Counted from the stretch's first letter, positions 52,118-62,413 are shown. The stretch: 64,000 nt of DNA from Algoriphagus sp. CAU 1675 (GCF_029222925.1 NZ_JARHUI010000003.1:167621-231620), one strand, 5' to 3'. Numbers and translations are program-made. The notes: generated by a model not told the origin, from the sequence alone.

Positions 52118-54130
52118 TTACTTATCCTCTAAAGGAGGAAGAAGTTTTCGGGTCTGGATCATGTATTGGTTTTTGTTTTTAAAATCTTCGAATTCTCCGC
52201 TCAGTTTTGTAAACATATCCTTATCCGCGATTGGGTCAATATTTAAGTTGTCGGAAATCTTGTAAAGTTGACCTGCAGAAAGCAAATATTCTCCATTGAG
52301 GTAGTCCAGTAATTGGTTTTTGTTCCGCATCAAAGGCATTGCAATTCTGGATTGGAATACCTTCGCCGTGTCCAACACCTGTCCTTGCCATATCACTTCT
52401 TCTGGGAGTTTGATTTCAACCTGTTTTTCCAAGAAAGCCAAGAGTGATGGAGTAAGCTCAAAGTGACTACTGAGTCCTTTAAAATAGTCTGGCCTATTGA
52501 TTAATGGGGAATAAATGATCAAGGGTACATGAAACCTGTCCAAGCTGGAGGCCATTGGGATTTCGGGAAGGCGATGGTCTCCGGTGATGATAAAAATTGT
52601 ATTTGCGAATTCAGGTCTTTTTTGATATTCCCTGAAAAAATCCCGGATTGCATCGTCCGCATAGAGAATAGTCATATAGATATCCGAATAGGCTAAATAA
52701 TCCTGGATCTTATCTTGTGAAATGTCAAGATAATCCTTTAGATGCGATTGGAGTTTTGCTTCATAATAGGGCTTCTCTGGCACCAAATATGGATCATGGG
52801 ATGTTTGGGTTTGAAAAATCCGAATTTGGGGTTTGGAGACATTGTTGGGAAGCTTTTCCAGTGCATTGTTGAAAAGTTCTTTATCTGCATATCCCCAGGA
52901 GAAATTCCCAATGGAGGGAGTTCTGGGGAATTTCGGGTCAAATCCTTTTTCATCTACCAATTGAACCGGCTGTTGGTATTCTATAAATGAGCCTACATTA
53001 TCAAAGTTTTTGTCAGCTCCGATGAAATAGCGGGTTTCATAGTCATTTTCCCTTAAGACACTCAACAGTGTCTGGTGATTTGGAAAATCCTCAAACAGTT
53101 CCAAAAATCCTTTTTCCCCAAAAGGAAGTCCCCCCATAATCCCAGGATGTAGTCCAAAAGTTCTGCCGGTAGAAGAAATCGCATTGGTCCAGACCAGGCT
53201 GTGTTGCTCCAGAGAATCTAAAAAGGGAGTAAAACTGCCTAAATAGGCATCCTTTCCGGAGTAGGCCTTCCCCAAACTTTCTACTAGGATAAATACGATA
53301 TCAGGTTTTTGTTGAAGGCTATCAAAATAGGGGCTGAGCACATCGGGGTATTCCGCTCTATGAGCAAAGGGGTAGAGGTCGTTTGTGAATTCTTTTTGTA
53401 CGATAAGGTCATCATTTCCTGACCTGAGGTAAAAATCAAAATAATACTCGCTGCCATATATCCAGTAATCAAAGGCTTGCTCCATCAGGAAGCGGGACTT
53501 GTTGAGTTCTATATTTCTTTGAACCTCATTGGCGGTGAGGTTTTGGCCAATAGGAAAAAAACTGGAGCCAACTATGGAAAGTATTAAGACACCAGTAAGA
53601 TAGAGGTAGGCTTTAAGTGAGAAACTTAAAAGTCTAATTCCGAGATTTAATAAAATAAAGATAAATGAAGCCAATAATGCTCCCCCTGTCAAAGAAATTA
53701 GGTTCAATTGTCCAGAAGCTTTGACCGTCATGAGGAGGTCGTCTGTACTGTAACCAAATAAATCTTTCCCCAAAGGGATCAAAGTTTTGAAGAAGTAGAA
53801 AATAAGGGCAATATGAATAAGGATTGCCAGGGTGAAAAATAACTGGATTGCATATCTGGCCAATTTCACAGAAAAAATGCTCAGAAAGAGAAAAACGATG
53901 AACAACAAGCCCAAAAGATAGAGATTCCAGCTGATGTCCTGAAAAAGGCTATAAGTCAAGGTATCTTTAATCGAAAAGTTGAGAATGTGATTGGTGAAAA
54001 TCAATGTCATTTCGCTAACTCGGAGCAGCCCCATTATTCCAATGAAAATCAGAGACATGCCCCAGAAGTATTTTAAAATTCTCCGGATGCGAAAAGGAAG
54101 GGTGGATTGGATTGCAGCCTTTTGGGCCAT
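52118..54130 (-). CDS. LTA-synthase/sulfatase-family membrane phosphoglycerol transferase-like
   Basis: 670 residues. About five N-terminal membrane helices (to about 205), a linker, then an alkaline-phosphatase-fold catalytic domain (about 270-610). PDIVFILVESLGKAY carries the first metal acid, the nucleophile is probably T324 in STGRTFGLHPG (aligned with the RT of LtaS-type enzymes), and TSHDPY and TGDHRLPE supply later metal ligands. LtaS-type proteins move phosphoglycerol from phosphatidylglycerol onto a polymer or glycan; OpgB-type members decorate glucans. It converges with the synthase operon, 4 bp between the stops, so decoration of that polymer is a reasonable guess. Confidence 0.88.
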   Translation of the reverse strand: MAQKAAIQSTLPFRIRRILKYFWGMSLIFIGIMGLLRVSEMTLIFTNHILNFSIKDTLTYSLFQDISWNLYLLGLLFIVFLFLSIFSVKLARYAIQLFFTLAILIHIALIFYFFKTLIPLGKDLFGYSTDDLLMTVKASGQLNLISLTGGALLASFIFILLNLGIRLLSFSLKAYLYLTGVLILSIVGSSFFPIGQNLTANEVQRNIELNKSRFLMEQAFDYWIYGSEYYFDFYLRSGNDDLIVQKEFTNDLYPFAHRAEYPDVLSPYFDSLQQKPDIVFILVESLGKAYSGKDAYLGSFTPFLDSLEQHSLVWTNAISSTGRTFGLHPGIMGGLPFGEKGFLELFEDFPNHQTLLSVLRENDYETRYFIGADKNFDNVGSFIEYQQPVQLVDEKGFDPKFPRTPSIGNFSWGYADKELFNNALEKLPNNVSKPQIRIFQTQTSHDPYLVPEKPYYEAKLQSHLKDYLDISQDKIQDYLAYSDIYMTILYADDAIRDFFREYQKRPEFANTIFIITGDHRLPEIPMASSLDRFHVPLIIYSPLINRPDYFKGLSSHFELTPSLLAFLEKQVEIKLPEEVIWQGQVLDTAKVFQSRIAMPLMRNKNQLLDYLNGEYLLSAGQLYKISDNLNIDPIADKDMFTKLSGEFEDFKNKNQYMIQTRKLLPPLEDK

Positions 54131-54208
54131 AAATTCTAAGGAAGATTTTTAGATAGAGCTGAAAATATAGGGCAAAATCGGGTATCTTCAAGGACCGTAT
54201 CGAATAAT

Positions 54209-54757
54209 ATGAGCAAATCAAATCTTCTTTTAGAATTATATTCAAATCTCAGCACAACGGGAGCAGTGACTTTTAGCTCCAAGGCCCTAGTCAGCAAAAT
54301 GGTATCCCATGCGGACCTATCCCATGCCAAACTCATTATTGAAATGGGAGGGGGAGACGGTAGCATCACACAGGGGATCATTGATAAAATGAATCCAGAT
54401 GCTGAGTTGTTGGTGTTCGAAATCAATTCATCCTTTTGTAAGGTGATGGAGGATCAGTTTGATCTGAAAAATGTGAAGATCATCAATGACTCTGCCGAAA
54501 ACCTCGAACAATATCTGGATGGAAGAAAAGTGGATTATATATTTTCTTCTCTTCCATTTAGCTTGATGCCTAAAAATTCTACAGATGCCATTCTTAGAAT
54601 TAGCAATCATTCGCTTAGCAAAGGAGGGGCATTTATCCAGATCTGTTATTCTTACCTTCTAAAAAGCCTGTTTAAAAAGTACTTTAATAAAGTAGAGGTT
54701 AGCTTTACCATGAAAAATTTCCCTCCTGCCTTTGTGATGATGTGTAAGGATGAATAG
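54209..54757 (+). CDS. SAM-dependent methyltransferase, phospholipid N-methyltransferase (PmtA)-like
   Basis: 182 residues, one Rossmann domain. The start (STTGAVTFSSKALVSKMV) followed by motif I LIIEMGGGDGSITQGI, motif II VFEINSSFC and SSLPFSLMP, then FPPAFVMMC at the end, is the pattern of the rRNA-adenine-dimethylase-like branch that includes Rhodobacter PmtA (phosphatidylethanolamine N-methyltransferase). The lack of the NLPY-type motif of true rRNA enzymes favours a lipid substrate. Divergent from the LTA-synthase-like gene with 78 bp between starts. Assignment to PmtA function is inference from short motifs. Confidence 0.7.
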   Translation: MSKSNLLLELYSNLSTTGAVTFSSKALVSKMVSHADLSHAKLIIEMGGGDGSITQGIIDKMNPDAELLVFEINSSFCKVMEDQFDLKNVKIINDSAENLEQYLDGRKVDYIFSSLPFSLMPKNSTDAILRISNHSLSKGGAFIQICYSYLLKSLFKKYFNKVEVSFTMKNFPPAFVMMCKDE

Positions 54758-54860
54758 TGCAAGTAGGTGAGAGAAAGGGAATTCCCATCCATAATTTTCT
54801 CTCTTTTGTTTTTTGGCTTCAGCTTTGTGGTTTTATGCCCGTTAAAATGTCTGAAACCCC

Positions 54861-54868
54861 TACCTTTG
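54861..54868 (+). promoter_or_regulatory. Candidate -7 box for the GT4 and sugar-nucleotide genes
   Basis: TACCTTTG, an exact match to TAnnTTTG, lies 21 bp before the ATG of the glycosyltransferase gene, so the leader would be short. Same box as that before hppD. Confidence 0.45.
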
Positions 54869-54889
54869 CACTTTTAGAAGAATTTGCAG

Positions 54890-56056
54890 ATGCCCAAACT
54901 GATTAGAATTACCACTGTTCCTATTTCCCTTAAATTATTGCTTGCCGGGCAAATGAGATTTATGAAGGAACATGGTTGGGAAGTCATCATGGTCAGTGCG
55001 GATGGAAGAGAAATTCCGCAGATTGAAAAAGCAGAAGGAGTGAAGCATGAGGTAATTCCTTTCACCAGGAGAATCACTCCCCTTCAGGACCTGAAGTGTA
55101 TTTGGAAACTGATACAGCTTTTTAAAAGAGAACAACCGGATATTGTCCATACCCATACTCCTAAAGCTGGTTTATTGGGGATGATTGCGGCAAATTTGGC
55201 CGGGGTAAAAATCAGAATCCACACCTTGGCAGGAATTCCTGCGATGGCTGCAGATAGGCATAAAAAAGGTCTTTTGGAAAATGCAGAAAAATGGACCTAT
55301 TCAAATGCCACTGAAGTTTGGCCAAATTCTGAGGGGCTTAAAAAGTTCGTGATCAAGGAAGGACTTTCTCCTGAGAGTAAGTTGAAAATCATCGGTAAAG
55401 GTTCCTCCAATGGGGTGGATCTTAGCAAGTTCAACAGGGAAAGCCTGAAGGAAAATCATTTGGTAGCTGCAACCATGCGAATTTTACCGGGTGAGGATGA
55501 TTTTATCATTTTGACAGTTGGAAGGCTGGTGAAGGACAAAGGAATCGAGGAGTTAGTTCGAGCCTTTGTGGATTCTAAAATTGTCAATAAATCCAAATTA
55601 GTCTTGTTGGGAAGTTTTGAACAGGATTTAAACCCCCTTTCACAAGAAATCATTCAGACCATACAGGATCATCCCAGAATTGTACAGATCGATTGGACAG
55701 ACCATGTGGCTCATTACATGGCCTTGTCAGATGTATTGGTTCATCCTTCCCATAGGGAGGGTTTTCCCAATGTACTTTTAGAGGCTGGAGCTATGCAGTT
55801 GCCTGTGATCGTTTCTGATATTATCGGGAACAGGGACTTGATTACCCAGAAAAAAACCGGTTTAATTTTTCCTGCAAAGGAAACATCAGTACTCAAAGAA
55901 GCTTTGGAATACGCCTACGTAAAGCGGGATAAAATGCACAATCTGGCTTTTGCACTGAACCAGGAAATCAGGGACAATTTCGAGAGGACGAAAATTCATC
56001 AGGAAATATTGGCAAATTACAACAGGCTTCTGGCAGAAGTGGGGGAAAACGATTAG
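54890..56056 (+). CDS. Glycosyltransferase family 4
   Basis: 388 residues from the ATG at 54890 (a TTG two codons upstream is unlikely). GT-B fold: N-domain with LRITTVPISLKLLLAGQM-like start, DIVHTHTPKAGLLG (about 85-98) and HTLAGIPAMAADRHKKG; C-domain with VGRLVKDKGIEELV (about 207-220), VHPSHREGFPNVLLEAGA containing the E-x7-E type sugar-nucleotide site (about 285-305), and SDIIGNRDLI. It transfers one sugar, typically onto a lipid-linked intermediate in capsule, O-antigen or exopolysaccharide synthesis. First gene of a three-gene set with two sugar-nucleotide enzymes. Confidence 0.93.
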   Translation: MPKLIRITTVPISLKLLLAGQMRFMKEHGWEVIMVSADGREIPQIEKAEGVKHEVIPFTRRITPLQDLKCIWKLIQLFKREQPDIVHTHTPKAGLLGMIAANLAGVKIRIHTLAGIPAMAADRHKKGLLENAEKWTYSNATEVWPNSEGLKKFVIKEGLSPESKLKIIGKGSSNGVDLSKFNRESLKENHLVAATMRILPGEDDFIILTVGRLVKDKGIEELVRAFVDSKIVNKSKLVLLGSFEQDLNPLSQEIIQTIQDHPRIVQIDWTDHVAHYMALSDVLVHPSHREGFPNVLLEAGAMQLPVIVSDIIGNRDLITQKKTGLIFPAKETSVLKEALEYAYVKRDKMHNLAFALNQEIRDNFERTKIHQEILANYNRLLAEVGEND

Positions 56057-56086
56057 TTTTTATTTTTGCCTAGCGAAAGATTCACT

Positions 56087-57139
56087 ATGAAATATCTGGT
56101 TACAGGAACTGCGGGTTTTATTGGCTTCCATCTTGCACAGAAGCTTCTTGAAAGAGGAGAGGAAGTTGTTGGACTGGATATCATCAATGAGTATTACGAA
56201 GTCAATTTGAAGTATGACAGGCTTGCTTTTATGGGGATACCCAAGGAGCAACTTGTAAGGAATAAGCTGATTCAGTCTCAACTATTGTCTAAGTATCGCT
56301 TTGTTCAAATGGATGTGGCTGATAAGGATTCCTTGATGAAGCTTTTCGAAAATGAGCAATTTGATGTAGTGATTCATCTGGCAGCCCAGGCAGGAGTTAG
56401 GTACTCTTTATCCAATCCTGCAGCATATATGCATAGCAATATGCTGGGTTTTCTGAATATTCTTGAATGCTGCCGTCATCATCCCGTAAAGCATTTGGTT
56501 TATGCCAGTTCTAGTTCAGTTTACGGGGCAAATGAAAAAATGCCATTTTCAACTTCTGATCCAGTGGATCATCCCATTAGCCTGTATGCTGCTTCCAAAA
56601 AGTCCAATGAATTGATGGCTCATACTTATAGTCATCTATTCGGAATACCAACGACAGGCCTTCGTTTTTTTACTGTTTATGGACCTTGGGGAAGGCCCGA
56701 TATGGCGATATATCTGTTTACAGATGCGATTATCAAAGGAGAGCCCATTAAGGTTTTCAATTTTGGGGACATGAAACGGGACTTTACCTATATAGATGAT
56801 ATTGTGGAAGGAGTGATCAAAGTAGCCGACAGGCCTGCCCAACCCAATCCGGACTTTGACCCGAAAAATCCCGATCCGGGAAGTGGGAGAGCTCCTTACA
56901 AAGTATATAATATCGGAAACTCATTTCCTGTTTCTTTGATGGATTATATCAAAGCAATTGAAAAAGGGCTAGGGATAAAGGCTAAAATGGAGCTTTTGCC
57001 AATGCAACCTGGAGATGTGCAGGAAACGTATGCGGATGTCAGTGACTTGATCAAGGATACAGGTTATAAGCCTGATACTTCTGTAGAAAAGGGAGTGAAG
57101 GCTTTTACAGACTGGTTTCAGGAGTATTACAAAGACTAA
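56087..57139 (+). CDS. UDP-glucuronate 4-epimerase-like NAD-dependent epimerase
   Basis: 350 residues from the ATG at 56087, taken because [14 protein letters not shown] is the Rossmann start; an upstream TTG start adds 7 residues. Catalytic SSSVYG and Y167-x3-K171 (YAASKK). [14 protein letters not shown] near residues 43-56 and [13 protein letters not shown] (about 205-217) are typical of the UDP-glucuronate 4-epimerase (CapI/LpsL) group, which makes UDP-galacturonate for surface polysaccharide. The stop is 1 bp ahead of the rfbB start. Confidence 0.9.
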   Translation: MKYLVTGTAGFIGFHLAQKLLERGEEVVGLDIINEYYEVNLKYDRLAFMGIPKEQLVRNKLIQSQLLSKYRFVQMDVADKDSLMKLFENEQFDVVIHLAAQAGVRYSLSNPAAYMHSNMLGFLNILECCRHHPVKHLVYASSSSVYGANEKMPFSTSDPVDHPISLYAASKKSNELMAHTYSHLFGIPTTGLRFFTVYGPWGRPDMAIYLFTDAIIKGEPIKVFNFGDMKRDFTYIDDIVEGVIKVADRPAQPNPDFDPKNPDPGSGRAPYKVYNIGNSFPVSLMDYIKAIEKGLGIKAKMELLPMQPGDVQETYADVSDLIKDTGYKPDTSVEKGVKAFTDWFQEYYKD

Positions 57140-57140
57140 A

Positions 57141-58193
57141 ATGAAAAAATCAATTTTAATAACCGGTGGAGCTGGATTTATTGGCTGCCATGTAGTGCAG
57201 TTGTTTGTTCAGAATTATCCTCATTATAAGATTGTCAATCTGGACGCTTTGACCTATGCGGGGAATCTGGAAAACCTTACATCTATTGAAGGAGCCCAAA
57301 ATTATTGTTTCGAAAAAGCGGATATACAGGACGCAGAAATATTGGATGAATTGTTCGAAAAGCATGGCATTACCGATGTGATTCATCTGGCAGCAGAGTC
57401 CCATGTGGATCGCTCTATTACTGACCCATTGGCATTTGTAAAGACCAATGTTTTGGGAACTGTAAACTTGCTGAATGCAGCCAAAAAAGCCTGGGCCAGT
57501 GACTTAGATCAACATCTGTTTTACCATGTTTCCACTGATGAGGTGTATGGTTCTTTGCATGAGGGAGGTTTTTTTGTAGAAAGTACCCCTTACGATCCTC
57601 AGTCACCCTATTCAGCTTCCAAGGCTGCCTCTGATCATTTTGTAAGAGCCTATGCCAATACTTATGGGATGAGGACTGTTATTTCCAATTGCTCCAATAA
57701 TTATGGCCCCAATCATTTTCCTGAGAAATTGATTCCTCTTTGCATTAATAATATCAAAAATATGAAACCTCTTCCGGTTTATGGAAAAGGAGAAAATATA
57801 CGGGATTGGTTGTTTGTAAAAGACCATGCTCGGGCGATTGATACTGTTTTTCATAAGGGGAAAACAGGTGAGACCTACAATATCGGTGGTTTCAACGAAT
57901 GGAAAAACATTGACATTGTTCGCTTGCTATGCAAAAAAATGGATGAGAAACTCGGTCGTGAACCAGGTACTTCAGAAAAGCTCATCACCTTTGTAAAAGA
58001 CCGGGCAGGACACGACCTGAGGTATGCGATTGATTCCAGCAAAATCAAAAATGAGTTGGGATGGGAACCGAGTTTACAGTTTGATGAGGGGATAGATATT
58101 ACAATTGACTGGTACCTGAATAATCAGGATTGGCTTGAGCATGTGACTTCCGGAGCCTATCAAGATTACTATTCAGAGCATTACGAGAAGTGA
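57141..58193 (+). CDS. rfbB: dTDP-glucose 4,6-dehydratase
   Basis: 350 residues, the usual size. NAD site TGGAGFIG, active-site T132-D133-E134 in VSTDEVYG and Y157-x3-K161 in YSASKAA, plus NNYGPNHFPEKLIPL, which distinguishes RfbB from related epimerases. It converts dTDP-glucose to dTDP-4-keto-6-deoxyglucose, an intermediate of dTDP-rhamnose and other deoxysugars. The usual rfbA, rfbC and rfbD partners are not in the window. Cotranscribed with the epimerase. Confidence 0.96.
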   Translation: MKKSILITGGAGFIGCHVVQLFVQNYPHYKIVNLDALTYAGNLENLTSIEGAQNYCFEKADIQDAEILDELFEKHGITDVIHLAAESHVDRSITDPLAFVKTNVLGTVNLLNAAKKAWASDLDQHLFYHVSTDEVYGSLHEGGFFVESTPYDPQSPYSASKAASDHFVRAYANTYGMRTVISNCSNNYGPNHFPEKLIPLCINNIKNMKPLPVYGKGENIRDWLFVKDHARAIDTVFHKGKTGETYNIGGFNEWKNIDIVRLLCKKMDEKLGREPGTSEKLITFVKDRAGHDLRYAIDSSKIKNELGWEPSLQFDEGIDITIDWYLNNQDWLEHVTSGAYQDYYSEHYEK

Positions 58194-58194
58194 T

Positions 58195-58229
58195 AAAGCG
58201 AAAGGCCGGATTTTCCGGCCTTTCGCTTT
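58195..58229. terminator. Strong bidirectional terminator between rfbB and the hybrid sensor gene
   Basis: AAAGCGAAAGGCCGGA (58195-58210) and its complement (58214-58229) form a perfect 16-bp stem with a 3-nt loop, flanked by A and T, serving both convergent genes. It overlaps the last bases of the sensor gene. Confidence 0.92.
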
Positions 58230-61200
58230 ATTTGATTTTACTTTGCTGGTACTCCAATGGTGTCATTTGATAGGTTTCTTTGAAGCATTTGATAAAATAA
58301 GATGGAGAGCTAAATCCAACAGAATAGGCAATTTCAGAAACTGTTTCATCTGATTTTTCCAGTTTTTGGAGTGATTTTCTGAGTCTTTGGTCTCTAATAA
58401 AGGCTGTTGTGGAAAGCCCGGTTAAGGCAGTGAGCTTTCGGTGAAGTTGCATGCGGCTCATGCCCAGCTTTTTGCAGAATTCATCCACTGTAAAACTTGA
58501 ATCCATCAAGTCCGAATTGACAATGTTCTGGATTTTTTCCAGGAATTTTTCATCTGTTGAAGTAATCGCAATCTCCTCCGGTTTGATTTCTGTTCTTCCA
58601 GAATAACGGATTCTGAGGTTTTTCCTCAATTCAATCAACTTCTCAATCCGGATCAATAATTGCCGGATTGAAAATGGTTTGTGTATATAGTCATCTGCTC
58701 CGACCTCCAATCCTTTCAACAGGTTTTCTTCTTCAGTTTTTGCGGTGAGAAGGATTACCGGAATGTGTGAGGTTTTTTCATCGTTCTTGAGCATTTTACA
58801 CAATTCGATTCCGTCCATTTCGGGCATCATGACGTCTGAGATGACAAGGTCAGGGACTTTTTGCATAGCCAGAAATAAACCTTGCTTTCCGTTTTCTGCC
58901 TGGATCACATTGAAATGGGCCTTTAAGTCAGTTATCAGGAACTCTCTAAGCTTGTCATTGTCTTCAACTACCAATACAAGTGGAGCATCTTCTCCTGCAA
59001 GCACTGGATAGGCCTCAGTATCTTGACCCAAAATTGAATCAGTTTCTTCATCAACATCGTCTGGAGAGAAGGAGTATTTATCCACTGGTAATTCAATCCA
59101 AACCTCAAAAATCTCTTTGTTGCCTAGCCTTAATTGGATTTCTCCTTTGTGAAGTTCTACCAGATCTTTGATCATAGGTAAGCCTATTCCAAATCCTTCA
59201 GTACTGCGGTCCGGTTTGAAAAATTTAGTGAAAAGCTGGTCGATCTCTTGCTGGCTATAGTTTTTTATAGAATGGTTTTTCACAGAGATACAGAATCTCC
59301 CGTCAGTAATCTTGGTTGTTAATTCAATTTTGGAATTGGGTTTTCCGTACTTAATGGCATTTTGAAGAAGGTTTGACACGATTTTTTCGATCTTGTCCGC
59401 ATCAAACCAAATCTCCGTCATCAATGGAATGGAGGTGACTAGTTTCATTCCTTTTTCTGATGCCAGATAAAAGAAATTCATGGTAATGGTCTGGATCAGG
59501 AGACCCAAATTCCCCTTTTTAATTTGTAGGGAGAGTTTTCCAGACTTGATTTTGGATGCTTCTAACAGTTGGTCTACCAAATTTAGTAAGCGAGTGGAAT
59601 TCTGTTTGATCAGATTGAGCTGAGACTTGAAAACGGGGTTGTCCGACTGATTCATCAAACGCTGCACAGGTCCCATGATCAGTGTAAGGGGAGTCCTGAA
59701 TTCATGGGATATATTGGTGAAGAAGTTGGTTTTGAAATCATCAATTTCCCGAAGTCTCCTGGCTTCCTCCTCTTTCATCTGAAGTTCATAGCGAATTTCC
59801 CATCTCCAACGCAGATAGGCATAAATTCTCCAAATCCCAAAAATTGCGATCAGGAGATAGGCAATTTCTGCCCATATGCTCAAGTACCAGGGCGGTAAAA
59901 TGGTGAAATTGAAACTTACCGGTTCATCAGACCAAATCCCATCGTAATTGCTTGATTTGGCCATAAAAGTATAGGTGCCTGCTTCCAAATTGGTATATCT
60001 AGCCAAATTGTTGTTTCCGTTACTGATCCAGTTTTCATCATGACCGACCAGTTGATAGAGAAATTCATTTTTTTCAGGGGATGAGAAAACCAAACTGGCA
60101 ATATTAAATGTGATTGTATTTTGGTCATGGCTTAGGACCAAGCCATCCTGAAGCGGAAGAAATTTATCAAAAGATGATATGGAGGAAATAGCCGTTTTGG
60201 GTTTGATTTCATTCATGGAGATATCTTCTGCCCTAAACCAGTAAAACCCCTCCAAACTTCCAAAGTAGAGGGTTCCATCGGGATGTCTAAAATAGGCACC
60301 GGTATTGAATTCAGTGGCTAACCCATCGTAATTGCTGTAGTTGGTGATTTTATAGCCTTCACTCTCTGTTTTCTTTATTTCTGATATTCCCCTGTTCGAA
60401 CTGAGCCATAAATTGCCTTCTTGATCAGGTAATATTCCATATATCACATTATTGGGAAGGCCGTTTTCTGTATTGTAAAATTCGATTTTACCAGTATTCA
60501 GGTCCATCCGGTTGAGCCCAGTTCCATTGGTTCCAATCCAAAGATCATTTTCTGGGGATAGGTAAAGGGACTTGATACTGTTTGAACTGATTGAATTTGG
60601 GTCAGACTCTTGATGACTGAAGCGTTCAAAGGTTTCTTTTTGCAAGTCTAATTTCGCAATCCCTTGATTTTCAGTTCCTATCCAAAATTCATCAGGTTTT
60701 GATTCAATAATTGTCCTAATATTATTATCCGGAATACTTTTATTGTTCCTTGGATCATGGATGAATTGTTTAATAATCCCTTTTTCTGGATCAAACCATA
60801 TCAATCCCTCGTTTCGGGTACATAACCAAAAGCGGCTTTGGGAATCTTTAAATATTTTCCAAACTGTGTTAATTGGTAATTGTGGGGTAGAGTTGGAGTT
60901 AAAATGCTCAAATCTTCCGCTTTCAGTGTTTAGAATACTTAGCCCCTCATCCTGATATCCAATCCAGAGTTCGTTTTCATTTCCCAATAGGCTCATGACT
61001 CGGTCACTTTGGATTCCCGAATTAACTCCGGCTTCGGATTTCAAAGTTTTCCAAGTTTCTGAACTACGGTCAAATACTGTGAGTCCCTTTCCTGATGTTC
61101 CTAACCAAATTTTATTGGAATTATCCGCATAAATAGCTCTGATTACATCAATGTTTATTTCTTCGGGAACCTGTTGGTTATGGTAGAAGTTGAACTTTTC

Positions 61201-62217
61201 GAGATAGCTATCATAAAAGCTTAATCCCGCTCCGTCAGAACCAAACCAGATTGTTTTGGAATAATCTTCATACAGGCATAGGATGTCATTGTAATGGATG
61301 GATCGGGGATTTTGTTTTCTGTAGGAATAATGATTGAGCTTTTTCTCTTCTAAATCCAATAAGACTGCGCCGTTCCCATAAGTAGCAAGCCAGATGAGAT
61401 TATTGGAATCAATCAGGATATCCAGAATCATTTCTTCGGGATAAGTTTTTTCTTCAATTCCCAAAAAAGATTCTATTTCTTCCATTTTGTCATTTTTTGA
61501 GTCGAGTACCCACAATCCCTTTTTCAGTGTTCCAACTAAAAGTAGGCCTGAGTCTGTGACTTTAGAAACAGAGAAGGGACCAATTTCTTCATCTGTTACT
61601 AGTGCTAAAACTTCCTTCCGACTTTTATGGAAGGAATATACTCCAGTAGAAAAAGTTAAGAGTAAATGTTCTGGATCAAGGCTAGATAAATGGACTATTT
61701 CTTTTCCTGGGTCAGACCAAACTAATTCGGCATCCTGTACCTTCTCATTCCAAAGGTATAATTGGCCGGAAAGTGTGGAAATCCATATTTGACCGCCTTC
61801 ATCCTCATAAATTTGTGTGGCAGCTGATATACCAGTTATTGCTTGAAATTTTTCCTCTCCCTGTTTTAATATTTCCGGAACCGTACTTTCAGGAATAATC
61901 CAAATTCTATTTTTACTATCTGCAACTACTTTTCCCAGAATCACTTGGGATGCCTGTGTGATATCATTGAATTTTTTTGGATAGATGGTGAATTGCCTTC
62001 CATCGAATTTATTGAGCCCTTCTTGGGTTGCTATCCAGAGAAATCCGTCCAAGTCCTGGGTTACAGAAACCGCACTGTTTTGTGATAGACCATCTTTGAC
62101 AGACAATTGTCTAAAGGAAATATCCTTTTGGCCGAATGAGTTTTCCGCTAAAAAAAAGATTAAAAAAAGAATTAATGTGGAAGAAATTATTAATGGATAA
62201 CAATAATTGGATTTCAT
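58228..62217 (-). CDS. Hybrid two-component system protein (sensor, receiver and AraC regulator in one chain)
   Basis: 1329 residues. Signal peptide/first helix (about 10-30), a periplasmic double beta-propeller of Reg_prop repeats (about 35-690; recurring LWIATxxGLNxxD-type blades such as FLWIATQEGLNKFDG), a Y_Y_Y domain (about 690-770), one membrane helix (about 778-800), HisKA with phospho-His about H838 in NISHEFRTPLTL, HATPase (about 930-1035), a receiver with D about 1127 in VISDVMMPEMDG and an AraC-type DNA-binding domain (about 1230-1325, ending FKETYQMTPLEYQ). This is the full Bacteroidota HTCS plan, normally sensing a glycan fragment and activating glycan-use genes. No SusC/SusD pair is nearby, so its target is unclear. 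Confidence 0.95.
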   Translation of the reverse strand: MKSNYCYPLIISSTLILFLIFFLAENSFGQKDISFRQLSVKDGLSQNSAVSVTQDLDGFLWIATQEGLNKFDGRQFTIYPKKFNDITQASQVILGKVVADSKNRIWIIPESTVPEILKQGEEKFQAITGISAATQIYEDEGGQIWISTLSGQLYLWNEKVQDAELVWSDPGKEIVHLSSLDPEHLLLTFSTGVYSFHKSRKEVLALVTDEEIGPFSVSKVTDSGLLLVGTLKKGLWVLDSKNDKMEEIESFLGIEEKTYPEEMILDILIDSNNLIWLATYGNGAVLLDLEEKKLNHYSYRKQNPRSIHYNDILCLYEDYSKTIWFGSDGAGLSFYDSYLEKFNFYHNQQVPEEINIDVIRAIYADNSNKIWLGTSGKGLTVFDRSSETWKTLKSEAGVNSGIQSDRVMSLLGNENELWIGYQDEGLSILNTESGRFEHFNSNSTPQLPINTVWKIFKDSQSRFWLCTRNEGLIWFDPEKGIIKQFIHDPRNNKSIPDNNIRTIIESKPDEFWIGTENQGIAKLDLQKETFERFSHQESDPNSISSNSIKSLYLSPENDLWIGTNGTGLNRMDLNTGKIEFYNTENGLPNNVIYGILPDQEGNLWLSSNRGISEIKKTESEGYKITNYSNYDGLATEFNTGAYFRHPDGTLYFGSLEGFYWFRAEDISMNEIKPKTAISSISSFDKFLPLQDGLVLSHDQNTITFNIASLVFSSPEKNEFLYQLVGHDENWISNGNNNLARYTNLEAGTYTFMAKSSNYDGIWSDEPVSFNFTILPPWYLSIWAEIAYLLIAIFGIWRIYAYLRWRWEIRYELQMKEEEARRLREIDDFKTNFFTNISHEFRTPLTLIMGPVQRLMNQSDNPVFKSQLNLIKQNSTRLLNLVDQLLEASKIKSGKLSLQIKKGNLGLLIQTITMNFFYLASEKGMKLVTSIPLMTEIWFDADKIEKIVSNLLQNAIKYGKPNSKIELTTKITDGRFCISVKNHSIKNYSQQEIDQLFTKFFKPDRSTEGFGIGLPMIKDLVELHKGEIQLRLGNKEIFEVWIELPVDKYSFSPDDVDEETDSILGQDTEAYPVLAGEDAPLVLVVEDNDKLREFLITDLKAHFNVIQAENGKQGLFLAMQKVPDLVISDVMMPEMDGIELCKMLKNDEKTSHIPVILLTAKTEEENLLKGLEVGADDYIHKPFSIRQLLIRIEKLIELRKNLRIRYSGRTEIKPEEIAITSTDEKFLEKIQNIVNSDLMDSSFTVDEFCKKLGMSRMQLHRKLTALTGLSTTAFIRDQRLRKSLQKLEKSDETVSEIAYSVGFSSPSYFIKCFKETYQMTPLEYQQSKIK

Positions 62218-62413
62218 TCTGTTAAAATATAAAATTTAACAATCATAGTTGAATTCCTTGATTTTTAAAATAGTATCCATTACTCAAAACCTAATAAACT
62301 CTTCGTCATTTTTTCAAAATCAGTTACAGGATTTTTATCATTAGATACATTCATTTTATCGTGAAAAGGTAAACTGAAATAGTTTTAAAAATTATTTCCA
62401 AGCCCCTCACAAA

